Shown: in pieces, positions 1-6,536 of the stretch
Position numbering within the stretch: position 1 is the stretch's first letter
Layout: each line of letters starts with the position of its first letter
Assembly: GCA_002294005.1 (NCBI GenBank)
Contig: DBEH01000054.1
Span: 5,762 to 34,782, forward strand
Direction: 5' to 3'
DNA: 29,021 bases
DNA from: Firmicutes bacterium UBA911
GTDB taxonomy: Bacteria; Bacillota; Desulfotomaculia; Desulfotomaculales; Desulforudaceae
The notes under the pieces: generated by a model
Databases searched by the model: none
What the model saw: the letters and a program-made list of their open reading frames with translations, nothing else
What the model was told of the DNA's origin: nothing
Made by a program: the position numbers and the translations under genes

Positions 1-32
1 CTGGATTCTGAATTCTTGATTCCTCATTCTTC
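1..32 (-). other. A/G-rich spacer downstream of panB
   Basis: On the minus strand this stretch is a purine-rich run with repeated GAAT and GAAG units directly after the panB stop. It holds no gene and no hairpin that I can see. The next gene of the operon would lie outside the window. In relatives this is often panC, but that is inference. Confidence 0.3.
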
Positions 33-863
33 TCATTCCGGCCGCTCTTCCTCCGGCATCGCGAAGCCGTGCTCTTCCGCCGGGAACCGGCCGGACTCCA
101 CCTCTTCCCGGAATTCCCGCAGCGCACGGCCGATCTCGGTGTGCAGGTCGGCGTAACGCTTCACAAAACGCGGGGCGAACCCTCCGTACAGCCCAAGCAG
201 GTCGTGGGTGACCAGCACCTGCCCGTCGCAATAGGGTCCGGCGCCGATACCGATGGTCGGCACGTTCACCGCCGCCGTGATCCTTTGGGCCAGCGGCACC
301 GGCACGCACTCCAGCACTACGGCGAACACTCCGGCTTCGTCCAAAATCTGGGCGTCTTCCAGAAGTCGCTTGGCCGAAGCCGCGTCCCGGCCCTGGACCC
401 GGTAACCGCCCAGTTGGTGTACCGACTGGGGAGTCAACCCGATATGCCCCATCACCGGAATCCCGGTGCCGGTAAGAATCCGCACCGTTTCGGCGACCTC
501 ACGGCCGCCTTCGACCTTGACGGCCTGCGCCCCGCCCTCCTGTAAAAAGCGCCCGGCGTTGCGGACCGTCTCCGCGCGGTTCACGTTGTAAGAAAGAAAA
601 GGCATGTCGCCGACCACCAGGGCCCGCTTCACCCCCCGGCTCACCGCGCGCGTGTGGTGGAGCATATCCGCCATGGTCACCGGAATGGTGGAGTCGTACC
701 CCAGGACGACGTTACCCACGGAATCACCCACCAAGACAATGTCGATCCCCGCTTCGTCCACCAGCCGGGCCGTAGGATAATCGTAGGCGGTCAGCATTGT
801 GACCGGACGCCCCTCTTCTTTCTTGCGGCGGATGTCCAGCGTGGTGAGCCGCTTCTCAGCCAC
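33..863 (-). CDS. panB: 3-methyl-2-oxobutanoate hydroxymethyltransferase (ketopantoate hydroxymethyltransferase)
   Basis: PanB moves a hydroxymethyl group from 5,10-methylene-tetrahydrofolate to alpha-ketoisovalerate to make ketopantoate, the first committed step of pantothenate and CoA synthesis in the cytosol. The roughly 276-residue length is normal. The TAYDYPTA start of the barrel, VLVGDSVGNV (Asp47), VVGDMPFLSY (Asp86), AVKVEGG (Lys116/Glu118) and VLECVP (Glu185) match the family's metal-binding and catalytic positions. I chose the GTG at 863 because a GAGGGGG Shine-Dalgarno lies about 9 nt upstream and because it overlaps the preceding stop by 8 bp. A longer frame to 881 lacks this signal. 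The gene is co-transcribed with the DUF2520 gene upstream. That partner is often a ketopantoate-reductase-like Rossmann protein, which supports a pantothenate operon. Control is probably by the attenuator-like leader at 1790-1924. Confidence 0.95.
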   Translation of the reverse strand: MAEKRLTTLDIRRKKEEGRPVTMLTAYDYPTARLVDEAGIDIVLVGDSVGNVVLGYDSTIPVTMADMLHHTRAVSRGVKRALVVGDMPFLSYNVNRAETVRNAGRFLQEGGAQAVKVEGGREVAETVRILTGTGIPVMGHIGLTPQSVHQLGGYRVQGRDAASAKRLLEDAQILDEAGVFAVVLECVPVPLAQRITAAVNVPTIGIGAGPYCDGQVLVTHDLLGLYGGFAPRFVKRYADLHTEIGRALREFREEVESGRFPAEEHGFAMPEEERPE

Positions 864-1749
864 GGTCCAAAACCCCCTCAAACAAGGCGGTCAGCTCCCG
901 GGCCTGCACAGCGCCAAGCGCGTTCTGCTCCCGGGCGATGCCAACGGTGTAGGCCCCCAGGGCCCGGTAGACTCCTTCATAACCGTCATCAAGGCGGGCG
1001 AGGGCCGCCAGGTGCCATTTCAGGGTCGAGCGGTCATCGCGGACCACCGGCCCGGTCAGAGCCCGCACCACGCCGAGATCCCGAAGGTTTTCCCGGGTAC
1101 CGTCCACAAGGGGCGCGAGCGCCTTCAGGGCGTCGGTGCGCGACCAGCCGCACCGGCCCAACAATTCGGTGGCAAGGTGGATCACGGCGACCAAGTAATT
1201 CGAGGCCACGCATGCCGCCGCGTGATAAAGCGCCTTGTCCACGACGTTCACTTCCAGGGGCACTCCCCCCAGGTCCTCCACCAGGCGCCGCGCCCGCGAA
1301 ACCCCGGCGGGGTCCCCTTCCACCCCGAAGTAACACCCGGGCAGACGTTCCAGGGCCGCCTCCACGTCCGCGAACGACTGCAGCGGGTGAATGGAAGCGA
1401 TAGCGGCGCCGTCCGCCCGCGCCGGGGCCAGGACCTCGGCGGGCGTGGCCCCGCTGGTGTGGGCCACCAGTTGCCCGGCCGCGAAGCCGCCCCGGGACTG
1501 GATCGCTGCGGCGACGGCCCCGATCTCCCGGTCCGGGACGGTGATGAGCACTACCCCGGCGTTCCGGGTGCACTCCGCCGGACGCACCGTAAAGGGGCAG
1601 CCCAGCCGCTCGCCCAGACGCCGGGCGGACTGCTCGCTGCGGGAAGCCACCCCCACAATTTCGCAACCGGCGCGCCGCAGGGCCAGGGCCAGCGTCGAGC
1701 CCACCCGGCCCGCGCCGATTATACACACTTTGCGGTCATTGTCCGGCAT
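856..1749 (-). CDS. Rossmann-like and DUF2520 domain-containing oxidoreductase
   Basis: This is an NAD(P)-binding protein of about 297 residues. The N-terminal dinucleotide fold carries VCIIGAGRVGSTLALAL, followed by a strand ending VVLITVPDREIG. The C-terminal DUF2520 helical domain contains HTSGA, SIHPLQSF and ALYHAAACVASNYLV. The fold resembles ketopantoate reductase and F420-dependent NADP reductases. Its place immediately before panB suggests a role in pantothenate synthesis, possibly ketopantoate reduction, but this is inference from context. A GGAGGA Shine-Dalgarno at 1759-1764 suits the ATG at 1749 (10 nt); the ATG at 1755 is also possible. The longer frame to 1791 begins inside a terminator and is unlikely. 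The stop overlaps the panB start. Confidence 0.85.
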   Translation of the reverse strand: MPDNDRKVCIIGAGRVGSTLALALRRAGCEIVGVASRSEQSARRLGERLGCPFTVRPAECTRNAGVVLITVPDREIGAVAAAIQSRGGFAAGQLVAHTSGATPAEVLAPARADGAAIASIHPLQSFADVEAALERLPGCYFGVEGDPAGVSRARRLVEDLGGVPLEVNVVDKALYHAAACVASNYLVAVIHLATELLGRCGWSRTDALKALAPLVDGTRENLRDLGVVRALTGPVVRDDRSTLKWHLAALARLDDGYEGVYRALGAYTVGIAREQNALGAVQARELTALFEGVLDRG

Positions 1750-1789
1750 TGCCATACTTCCTCCAACCCCCCACGGCCGCCCGGAAAGC

Positions 1790-1843
1790 AAAAAACCCCG
1801 GACAGACCCGTGGAATTTCTTAAAGAATCCACCGTCTCGGTCC
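1790..1843 (-). terminator. Leader terminator (attenuator) upstream of DUF2520-panB
   Basis: On the minus strand a GGACCGAGACGGTGGA arm (from 1843) pairs imperfectly with TCCACGGGTCTGTCC (ending at 1800). There are three blocks of 4, 4 and 5 pairs, plus an A/T-rich inner loop. A GGGG spacer follows, then six T at 1795-1790. It lies between the promoter at 1938-1966 and the first gene, so it can only act as a conditional terminator of this operon. The four-base gap before the U-tract makes it weaker than ideal. Confidence 0.6.
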
Positions 1844-1886
1844 TAAACGGCTCCAAGCGGCCTTGCGCTTTTAAGTTTTACGGACC
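1839..1886 (-). promoter_or_regulatory. Candidate antiterminator helix in the panB leader
   Basis: GGTCCGTAAA (1886-1877 on the minus strand) pairs with TTTAGGACC (1847-1839), giving nine pairs with one bulged G. The enclosed loop has its own AAGCG/CGCTT stem. The 3' arm is the 5' arm of the terminator at 1790-1843, so the two structures exclude each other, as in a transcription attenuator. The pairing is read by eye; no folding energy was calculated. Confidence 0.5.
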
Positions 1887-1897
1887 ACCAAGGACCA

Positions 1898-1924
1898 GGT
1901 GTAGTTCCCCCCGGGATACTACCC
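1898..1924 (-). ncRNA. Hairpin with two bulged adenosines, candidate pan-motif RNA
   Basis: Near the 5' end of the leader the minus strand reads GGGTAGT, A, TCCC, GGG, GGGA, ACTAC, A, CC. It folds into one stem of 2+5+4 pairs with single bulged adenosines at 1917 (5' side) and 1900 (3' side). The published pan motif, found in 5' leaders of pantothenate genes in Firmicutes, Chloroflexota and Deltaproteobacteria, is a stem-loop with two conserved bulged A residues, often in tandem. Here I see only one copy. Position, downstream genes and structure agree, but I could not compare it with the covariance model. Confidence 0.5.
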
Positions 1925-1937
1925 GTTGATGTACCGC

Positions 1938-1966
1938 ATTATAGCACGGAACCCGCGACCCGGCAA
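1938..1966 (-). promoter_or_regulatory. Sigma-A-type promoter of DUF2520-panB
   Basis: The minus strand reads TTGCCG (1966-1961), 17 bp, TATAAT (1943-1938), with TGC directly before the -10 (extended -10). The predicted start near 1931 gives a leader of about 175 nt, long enough for the hairpins described. No other feature was seen between this promoter and the sirtuin stop at 2046. Confidence 0.7.
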
Positions 1967-2045
1967 TGTCTTTCAACCCCCAGCAGGACAAAAGCTATGG
2001 CGGATTTTCAGGACCGTCTAGAAACAGACCGGCTTTTTGCCCCAG

Positions 2046-2795
2046 CTAGCCTTTAAGCCCCAACTCCGCGGCCAACGCCTCGAACACCGGCACGATGTCG
2101 CCGCGCAAGACCAACTCCGCCGCATCGTCCCAGGGGGTCGGGTCCCGGTTGATGATCACGAACCGCCGGGCGAAGCGGGGCAGCGCGGCCACCGGGTAAA
2201 CTTGCAAACTCGAGCCGGCGACGAGCAGCAGCGGGCAGCCGTGCAGAACCTGGACAGCCGCCTCGAAATCATCCCCCAGCACGTCCCCGAACAGGACCAC
2301 GTCCGGCCGTAGAAGGCCGTTGCACGGGCAGCGCGGCGGATTCTTCCCGGACTGAAACCGGTCCACCAGGAAAGCGAACTCGTGCCGTTCACCGCACCCC
2401 AGGCAGCGGCACGTACGCAGATGACCGTGCACCTCCCACGTCCTTGAACCGGCCCGCACGTGCAGGCCGTCGATGTTCTGGGTGATGACGCCCTGGAGCA
2501 GGCCCTCCTGCTGCATGCGGGCCAGGGCGTGATGCGCCGGGTTGGGCTCGGCGTTCGCGAACCCCAGCCACCACTCCATGTTGAGCCGCCAAAAGGCGGC
2601 GGGATCCCGCTGAAAAGCCTGGACACTCGCCACTTCCATCGGGTCGGCCTTCTCCCACCGGCCGACCCCGCGACTGCGGAAGTCAGGGATGCCGCTGGCC
2701 GTGCTGATCCCGGCCCCGGTGAGCGCCAGAGTGCGGCCGGATTCCCGAATCAGCCGGGCCAGTTCACGGATTTCTTCCTTAGGGGTCACTTTCAC
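2046..2795 (-). CDS. cobB: NAD-dependent protein deacylase, sirtuin (Sir2/CobB family)
   Basis: Sirtuins remove acyl groups from lysines using NAD+, giving nicotinamide and O-acyl-ADP-ribose. Visible motifs are LTGAGISTASGIPDFR (NAD binding, residues about 25-40), TQNIDGLH (105-112), the catalytic histidine in EVHGH (His123), zinc cysteines in CRCLGC and RCPC (Cys131, 134, 156, 158), VVLFGD and AGSSLQV. The length of 249 residues is typical of bacterial class III/U-like sirtuins. I prefer the GTG at 2795, preceded by GGATGTGAT about 3-7 nt away. The frame to the ATG at 2837 has no Shine-Dalgarno. The gene follows folK by about 150 bp and a short ORF ends 4 nt before the start. Its targets cannot be told from context. 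Confidence 0.92.
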   Translation of the reverse strand: MKVTPKEEIRELARLIRESGRTLALTGAGISTASGIPDFRSRGVGRWEKADPMEVASVQAFQRDPAAFWRLNMEWWLGFANAEPNPAHHALARMQQEGLLQGVITQNIDGLHVRAGSRTWEVHGHLRTCRCLGCGERHEFAFLVDRFQSGKNPPRCPCNGLLRPDVVLFGDVLGDDFEAAVQVLHGCPLLLVAGSSLQVYPVAALPRFARRFVIINRDPTPWDDAAELVLRGDIVPVFEALAAELGLKG

Positions 2796-2799
2796 TTCA

Positions 2800-2892
2800 T
2801 CACATCCAGAACAAGTCACGAGAAAGTAAAGCGACATCAGACGGGTGCCGGTTAAGGTGCTTGTCCGTAATGAGCGCGATTTTGCCGGACAT
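2800..2892 (-). CDS. Possible 30-residue upstream ORF of the sirtuin gene
   Basis: An ATG at 2892 has GGAG 7 nt upstream, a better ribosome site than the sirtuin itself has. It opens a 30-codon frame (MSGKIALITDKH start, DLFWM end). The TGA stop lies 4 nt before the sirtuin GTG, an arrangement that would allow translational coupling. I recognise no homologue. It could be a leader peptide, a decayed gene end, or chance. Confidence 0.3.
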   Translation of the reverse strand: MSGKIALITDKHLNRHPSDVALLSRDLFWM

Positions 2893-2949
2893 AGTCACAC
2901 TCCACCCTATCATTCGCTTAATCCGTGTACACTGCTTTGATATCCGACA

Positions 2950-3459
2950 CTACTCCGGTCGGCCGGCGTCTCCGGCATAGCGGTGCAACCGCTGTTCCCG
3001 GACCAGCCGGCGCGCCAGTACCGACGCCTGGCCGCCGTCCGGGAGATCCAGCTCCGGGCGCAGGTCCGCCAGCGGCACCACCACAAAAGCCCGTTCGCTC
3101 AGCCGGGGATGGGGCACCAAAAGCCCGGGTTCCGCAATTCTTTCCGCACCGAACAAGAGCAGGTCCAGGTCGATTACCCGCAGCCCCCACCGCTCCCCGC
3201 GTTCCCGGCCCAACTGCCTTTCTATCTCCAACATCCGCTCCAGCAATTCCCGGGCCGGCAGGGTCGTCTCGACCTCCACCACCGTGTTCAAAAACCAATC
3301 CTGGTCCGTATACCCCAGGGGCGCGGTCTCGTACACGGGGGCCCGGCGCCGCAGCATTATCCCGGGCACCACCGCGAGTGCCCCGGCCGCCCGGTCCAGG
3401 TTGGCCGGCCGGTCCCCCTGGTTGCTGCCCAGACCGATGTAAGCCACCGTGCTGCTCAT
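2950..3459 (-). CDS. folK: 2-amino-4-hydroxy-6-hydroxymethyldihydropteridine pyrophosphokinase (HPPK)
   Basis: FolK transfers pyrophosphate from ATP to 6-hydroxymethyl-7,8-dihydropterin, preparing it for condensation with p-aminobenzoate. The 169-residue protein has YIGLGSNQGDR (5-17), the loop DWFLNTV, RWGLRVIDLDLLLFG (Asp97 and Asp99 bind Mg) and VPHPRLSERAFVVVPL. The signature normally has Pro before the arginine (GPR). Here it is GLR, a mild deviation. The ATG overlaps the folB stop in an ATGA, so the two genes are translationally coupled. It is the last gene of the folP-folB-folK unit. Confidence 0.96.
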   Translation of the reverse strand: MSSTVAYIGLGSNQGDRPANLDRAAGALAVVPGIMLRRRAPVYETAPLGYTDQDWFLNTVVEVETTLPARELLERMLEIERQLGRERGERWGLRVIDLDLLLFGAERIAEPGLLVPHPRLSERAFVVVPLADLRPELDLPDGGQASVLARRLVREQRLHRYAGDAGRPE

Positions 3460-3827
3460 CCGGTCTCTTCCCGGCGGCGGACGATCTCCACCGCGAAGTA
3501 CTTGAACCGGCCCCGCACCGGGGCGTGCGGCTTGCGCAACCGGACCCGGACCTCATCGACCGGGAAGGAGGACAGCACCGCCGCCGCCACGGCCTCGGCC
3601 ACCGCTTCGATCAACCGGTACCGCCGGGCCTGAAAGGCCTTTTTGACCTCGGCGTACACGGCGCTGTAGTCCACGGTGAGGGCCGGGTCATCGGCCCGGC
3701 CGGCCGGTCCCAGGTCCAGCACCAGTTCCAGGTCGACCTGGAAGGGCTGACCCATCTCCCGCTCGGCATCCAACACTCCGTGATAGCCGTGAAACTCGAG
3801 CCCCTCCATTATAATGCGGTCTTTCAT
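3456..3827 (-). CDS. folB: Dihydroneopterin aldolase
   Basis: FolB splits 7,8-dihydroneopterin to 6-hydroxymethyl-7,8-dihydropterin and glycolaldehyde, the step just before FolK. The 123-residue length is standard. The frame shows HGYHGVLDAERE (Glu22), TVDYSAVY (Tyr54), LIEAVAEAVA and RLRKPHAPV (Lys99), the residues expected for the active site. The ATG at 3827 overlaps the folP stop (ATGA) and has GGGGAGG 9 nt upstream. An extended frame to 4292 is an out-of-frame shadow of folP. Confidence 0.95.
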   Translation of the reverse strand: MKDRIIMEGLEFHGYHGVLDAEREMGQPFQVDLELVLDLGPAGRADDPALTVDYSAVYAEVKKAFQARRYRLIEAVAEAVAAAVLSSFPVDEVRVRLRKPHAPVRGRFKYFAVEIVRRREETG

Positions 3828-5014
3828 ACTTCTTCGCCTCCCCGGACGATGGCATCCGTCATCCTGGCCACCCGCACCATTTCCCGCACGTCGTGCACCC
3901 GCACGATGTCCGCCCCCCGGCAGATGCCCACGGCCACGGTGGCCGCCGTGCCCTCCAGGCGCTGGTCCACCGGCAGGTCCAATACCTTGCCGATCGTGGA
4001 CTTGCGGGAGGTGCCGATCAAGAGCGGGCACCCCAGACCGGTGAATTCCCGCAGACGCCGCAGCACGGTCAGGTTCTGTTCTGGTGTCTTGCCGAAGCCG
4101 AAACCCGGGTCGAGGATGGTCCGGCCGGACGCGATGCCGGCCTGCGCCGCCTTGGCCATGCGTTCCTCGAAGTACGCGGTGATGTCGCCCGCTACGTCCC
4201 GGTATTCCGTCCCGCGCTGGTTGTGCATCAGGACCACCGGTACGCCGTGGCTGGCCACCAGTTCCGCCATTCCATCGTCCGCAAGCGCCCACTGGTCGTT
4301 CACCAGGTGCGCGCCGGCCGCCAGGGCTGCTCGCGCCACCGGGGTCTTGCTGGTGTCGATGGATATGGGAATATCCAGTTCTCCGGTCATCCGCGGCAGA
4401 ACCGCCGTCACCCGGGACAATTCCTCATCCAGGCCGGCCGGCTCGGCGCCGGGCCGGGTGGATTCACCGCCGAGGTCGATCAGGTCGGCGCCCTCCCCCA
4501 CCATTTCCCGGGCCCGTGCGAGCGCGGCCTCCGGCTCCAGGTAGGCGCCCCCGTCCGAAAAAGAGTCGGGGGTGACATTCAATATGCCCATCACCAGGGT
4601 GCGTTCCCCCAGCGGCAGAAACTTTCCCCGGCAGTCCAGCCCGCGGGGTTTGGTTTCGCAGTTTTCCAGCACCCGCTCGATCTTGTCGGCCAGCGCCGCC
4701 AGGCCGAACGGCTGCATCCGCATCTTCTTTAAAAAGGCGGCATACTGCTTTATGGTAGCCATCAGGAGCGCGTCGGTTTGGGCCACGGAGTGGTTCACCG
4801 TTCCCCACGACACCGCCGCCTCCCCTCCGCGGGCGAGCATCTCCTGTTTGACGATGTTCGCCTGCACAGGGGTCAGCCCGGTGATACGGAGCACGCGGTG
4901 CACCGCCTTGGGCGCCATCAGCGCTACTCCGGTTTCGTCGGCGCCGACCCCGGCCACCGCGCTTCGCGCCGCCCCAAGGCCGTTTATATCCAAAACCATC
5001 ACCCGGTGGGTCAT
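3824..5014 (-). CDS. folP: Dihydropteroate synthase with long N-terminal extension
   Basis: FolP joins the pterin pyrophosphate made by FolK to p-aminobenzoate. The catalytic barrel begins near residue 140 with MGILNVTPDSFSDGG (143-156), then DLGGESTRPGA, PISIDTSK, DPGFGFGKT, LLIGTSRKS and RVHDV. At 396 residues it is about 115-130 longer than E. coli FolP. The extra N-terminal domain (APKAVHRVLRITGL, DALLMATIKQYAAFLKKM) is an extension I recall from other clostridial and archaeal-type synthases; its role is not known to me. The ATG at 5014 has GGGGGAA 6-7 nt upstream. Longer in-frame starts overlap the promoter. It leads the fol operon from the promoter at 5048-5076. Confidence 0.95.
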   Translation of the reverse strand: MTHRVMVLDINGLGAARSAVAGVGADETGVALMAPKAVHRVLRITGLTPVQANIVKQEMLARGGEAAVSWGTVNHSVAQTDALLMATIKQYAAFLKKMRMQPFGLAALADKIERVLENCETKPRGLDCRGKFLPLGERTLVMGILNVTPDSFSDGGAYLEPEAALARAREMVGEGADLIDLGGESTRPGAEPAGLDEELSRVTAVLPRMTGELDIPISIDTSKTPVARAALAAGAHLVNDQWALADDGMAELVASHGVPVVLMHNQRGTEYRDVAGDITAYFEERMAKAAQAGIASGRTILDPGFGFGKTPEQNLTVLRRLREFTGLGCPLLIGTSRKSTIGKVLDLPVDQRLEGTAATVAVGICRGADIVRVHDVREMVRVARMTDAIVRGGEEV

Positions 5015-5047
5015 CGCGCGTTCCCCCATTCCACGCCGGTTTTGTCC

Positions 5048-5076
5048 ATTATACCCGCCCCCAGCCGGCGGCTCCA
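5048..5076 (-). promoter_or_regulatory. Probable sigma-A promoter of folP-folB-folK
   Basis: A perfect TATAAT (5053-5048, minus strand) lies 33 nt before the folP ATG. The best -35 at 17 bp spacing is TGGAGC (5076-5071), a weak match. It lies just past the terminator of the preceding Hdr operon, which supports an independent transcript. Confidence 0.5.
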
Positions 5077-5090
5077 GCGCCCCCCAAGAG

Positions 5091-5121
5091 AAACCGTGGG
5101 GACGCGCCGCCCCCACGGTTT
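5091..5121 (-). terminator. Terminator after the HdrA-HdrD operon
   Basis: An 11-bp perfect stem (AAACCGTGGGG / CCCCACGGTTT) encloses a 9-nt loop. On the minus strand it is followed by TCTCTTGG, with the stem's own T residues giving a short U-rich tail. It sits 50 bp past the HdrD-like stop and before the folP promoter. It is nearly symmetric but there is no plus-strand gene to terminate. Confidence 0.7.
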
Positions 5122-5171
5122 TGCTTCTACAGGGTCCACCCCTTGGCCGAACGAACCGGCCGGATTCAAGC

Positions 5172-6443
5172 CTACTTCTCGTCTTCCCCTTTCGGCCGGG
5201 GTCCGTCCTCAGGCCAGATCAGGGCGTGCTCCAACAGGTGGTGCAGGTGCTTGACCTTCATCCCGAGGTTGTATTCCTTGTTGATGTCGTTTAACTGGTC
5301 GTAGCAGTTGTGGCACGGGGCGCAACAGATCTCGGCGCCGGTGGCCATCATCTGGTCGGCCTTAAGCTTGCCCTTGGCGATCCGCTCTTTTTTCACCACC
5401 GTGCCCATCGGCAGGGCGCCGGCGCCGCCGCCGCAGCAGTAGTTGTACTCGCGGTTGGGCCACATGTCCACGAACTTCTCGGCCACGTTCTCTAAAATGT
5501 ACCGGCCCTCCTCGATCAATCCGCCCTTGCGCACCGTGTTGCACGGGTCGTGGAGGGTGACCACGTACGGGTTCCTGGTCTTGTCGACCTTGATCTTGCC
5601 GTCCTTGATCAGGCCGGCCATCCATTCCACCATGTGCTCGAACTTCCAAGGCACTTCGCCCTCCTTGTACCAGACCTTCTTGCCCCACACGAAGGCCCAG
5701 TACCCGTGGCCGCACTCGGTCATGACGCAGCGCTGCACGCCGAGCCTTCTCATCTCGTCCACCACAAAGTCCATGATCTTCCTGGCCTCGTCGTCGCGAC
5801 CGCTGAACATCCCGAAGTTGGTGACGTCGAAGGCCTTGGAGGATAACGTCCAGCTCTCCTTGGCGTTCCAGAAGATCTTGGTCCAGCTCTTGATGTCCTC
5901 CGGGTAGTACTTGATCTCGCGCGGGTGCGGAAGAAACAGAATATCCGCGCCCTCCACGTTGACCGGGATGGTCAGGCTCGAGTCGCCGAACTCATCCTGG
6001 AGTTCCTCCTGCATCCACTCGATGGTTTCAATGAATTCTTCCTCGGTGATCTCCATCTGGTTCCCGACTTGCATGTGCAGGTCGGCCACTTCCTGCAGCC
6101 GCCCGGGGGCGGTCAGGCCGAACTGCCCGCGCACCGTGCGCACCACGTTGGACAGCGGCACCTTGCCGGGGCAGTGCATGGTGCACCGACCGCACATGTT
6201 GCAGAGCCAAACGAACCTGTCGTTCAGCACTTCGTCCTTCAGCCCGAGAGCGACCTTGCGCATGAACTTGCGCGGGTCGTGGTCGTCCACCAGATCGGTG
6301 AAGTAGCACGCCGCCGCACAGGTGCCGCAGGCCAGGCAGTAGTTTAAGTCGAACTTGCCCTGCTCGGTCGCAAAGCACATTTTTTGGGATATTTCGTCCC
6401 TGAAATTGGGGTCTCTGACTTCACTCAGCTTTTTGGCTTCCAT
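5172..6443 (-). CDS. HdrD/DsrK-like iron-sulfur protein (heterodisulfide reductase-like subunit)
   Basis: This 423-residue protein joins an HdrC-like N-terminus to an HdrB-like C-terminus, as HdrD does. Two [4Fe-4S] motifs are visible: CLACGTCAAAC (Cys36, 39, 42, 46) and CNMCGRCTMHC (Cys81, 84, 87, 91). The C-terminal cysteine-rich CCG motif is complete: Cys301, Cys336-Cys337, Cys374 and Cys377, the noncubane-cluster type that reduces disulfides in HdrB. The first CCG repeat is degenerate (only Cys239 and Cys244). I see no membrane helix, so it is probably cytosolic. The likely role is the terminal disulfide or thiol reductase of the HdrA complex encoded directly upstream; the substrate is unknown. 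GGAGGG at 6455-6460 favours the ATG at 6443 over the one at 6452, which is only 2 nt away. Confidence 0.85.
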   Translation of the reverse strand: MEAKKLSEVRDPNFRDEISQKMCFATEQGKFDLNYCLACGTCAAACYFTDLVDDHDPRKFMRKVALGLKDEVLNDRFVWLCNMCGRCTMHCPGKVPLSNVVRTVRGQFGLTAPGRLQEVADLHMQVGNQMEITEEEFIETIEWMQEELQDEFGDSSLTIPVNVEGADILFLPHPREIKYYPEDIKSWTKIFWNAKESWTLSSKAFDVTNFGMFSGRDDEARKIMDFVVDEMRRLGVQRCVMTECGHGYWAFVWGKKVWYKEGEVPWKFEHMVEWMAGLIKDGKIKVDKTRNPYVVTLHDPCNTVRKGGLIEEGRYILENVAEKFVDMWPNREYNYCCGGGAGALPMGTVVKKERIAKGKLKADQMMATGAEICCAPCHNCYDQLNDINKEYNLGMKVKHLHHLLEHALIWPEDGPRPKGEDEK

Positions 6444-6536
6444 TGTGAACATATCCCTCCACCAACCGAATTTGAAACCCCACCCCGAACCACGGGCCGC
6501 GTGCAGCGCACCGCGATCCGGGACGGTCTTGGTGCC

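Noticed and set aside
1756..1931. T-box riboswitch in the panB leader
   Set aside because: The leader has terminator and antiterminator helices, but I find no T-box core (AGGGTGGTACCGCG-like) and no Stem I features. The downstream genes are not aminoacylation genes.
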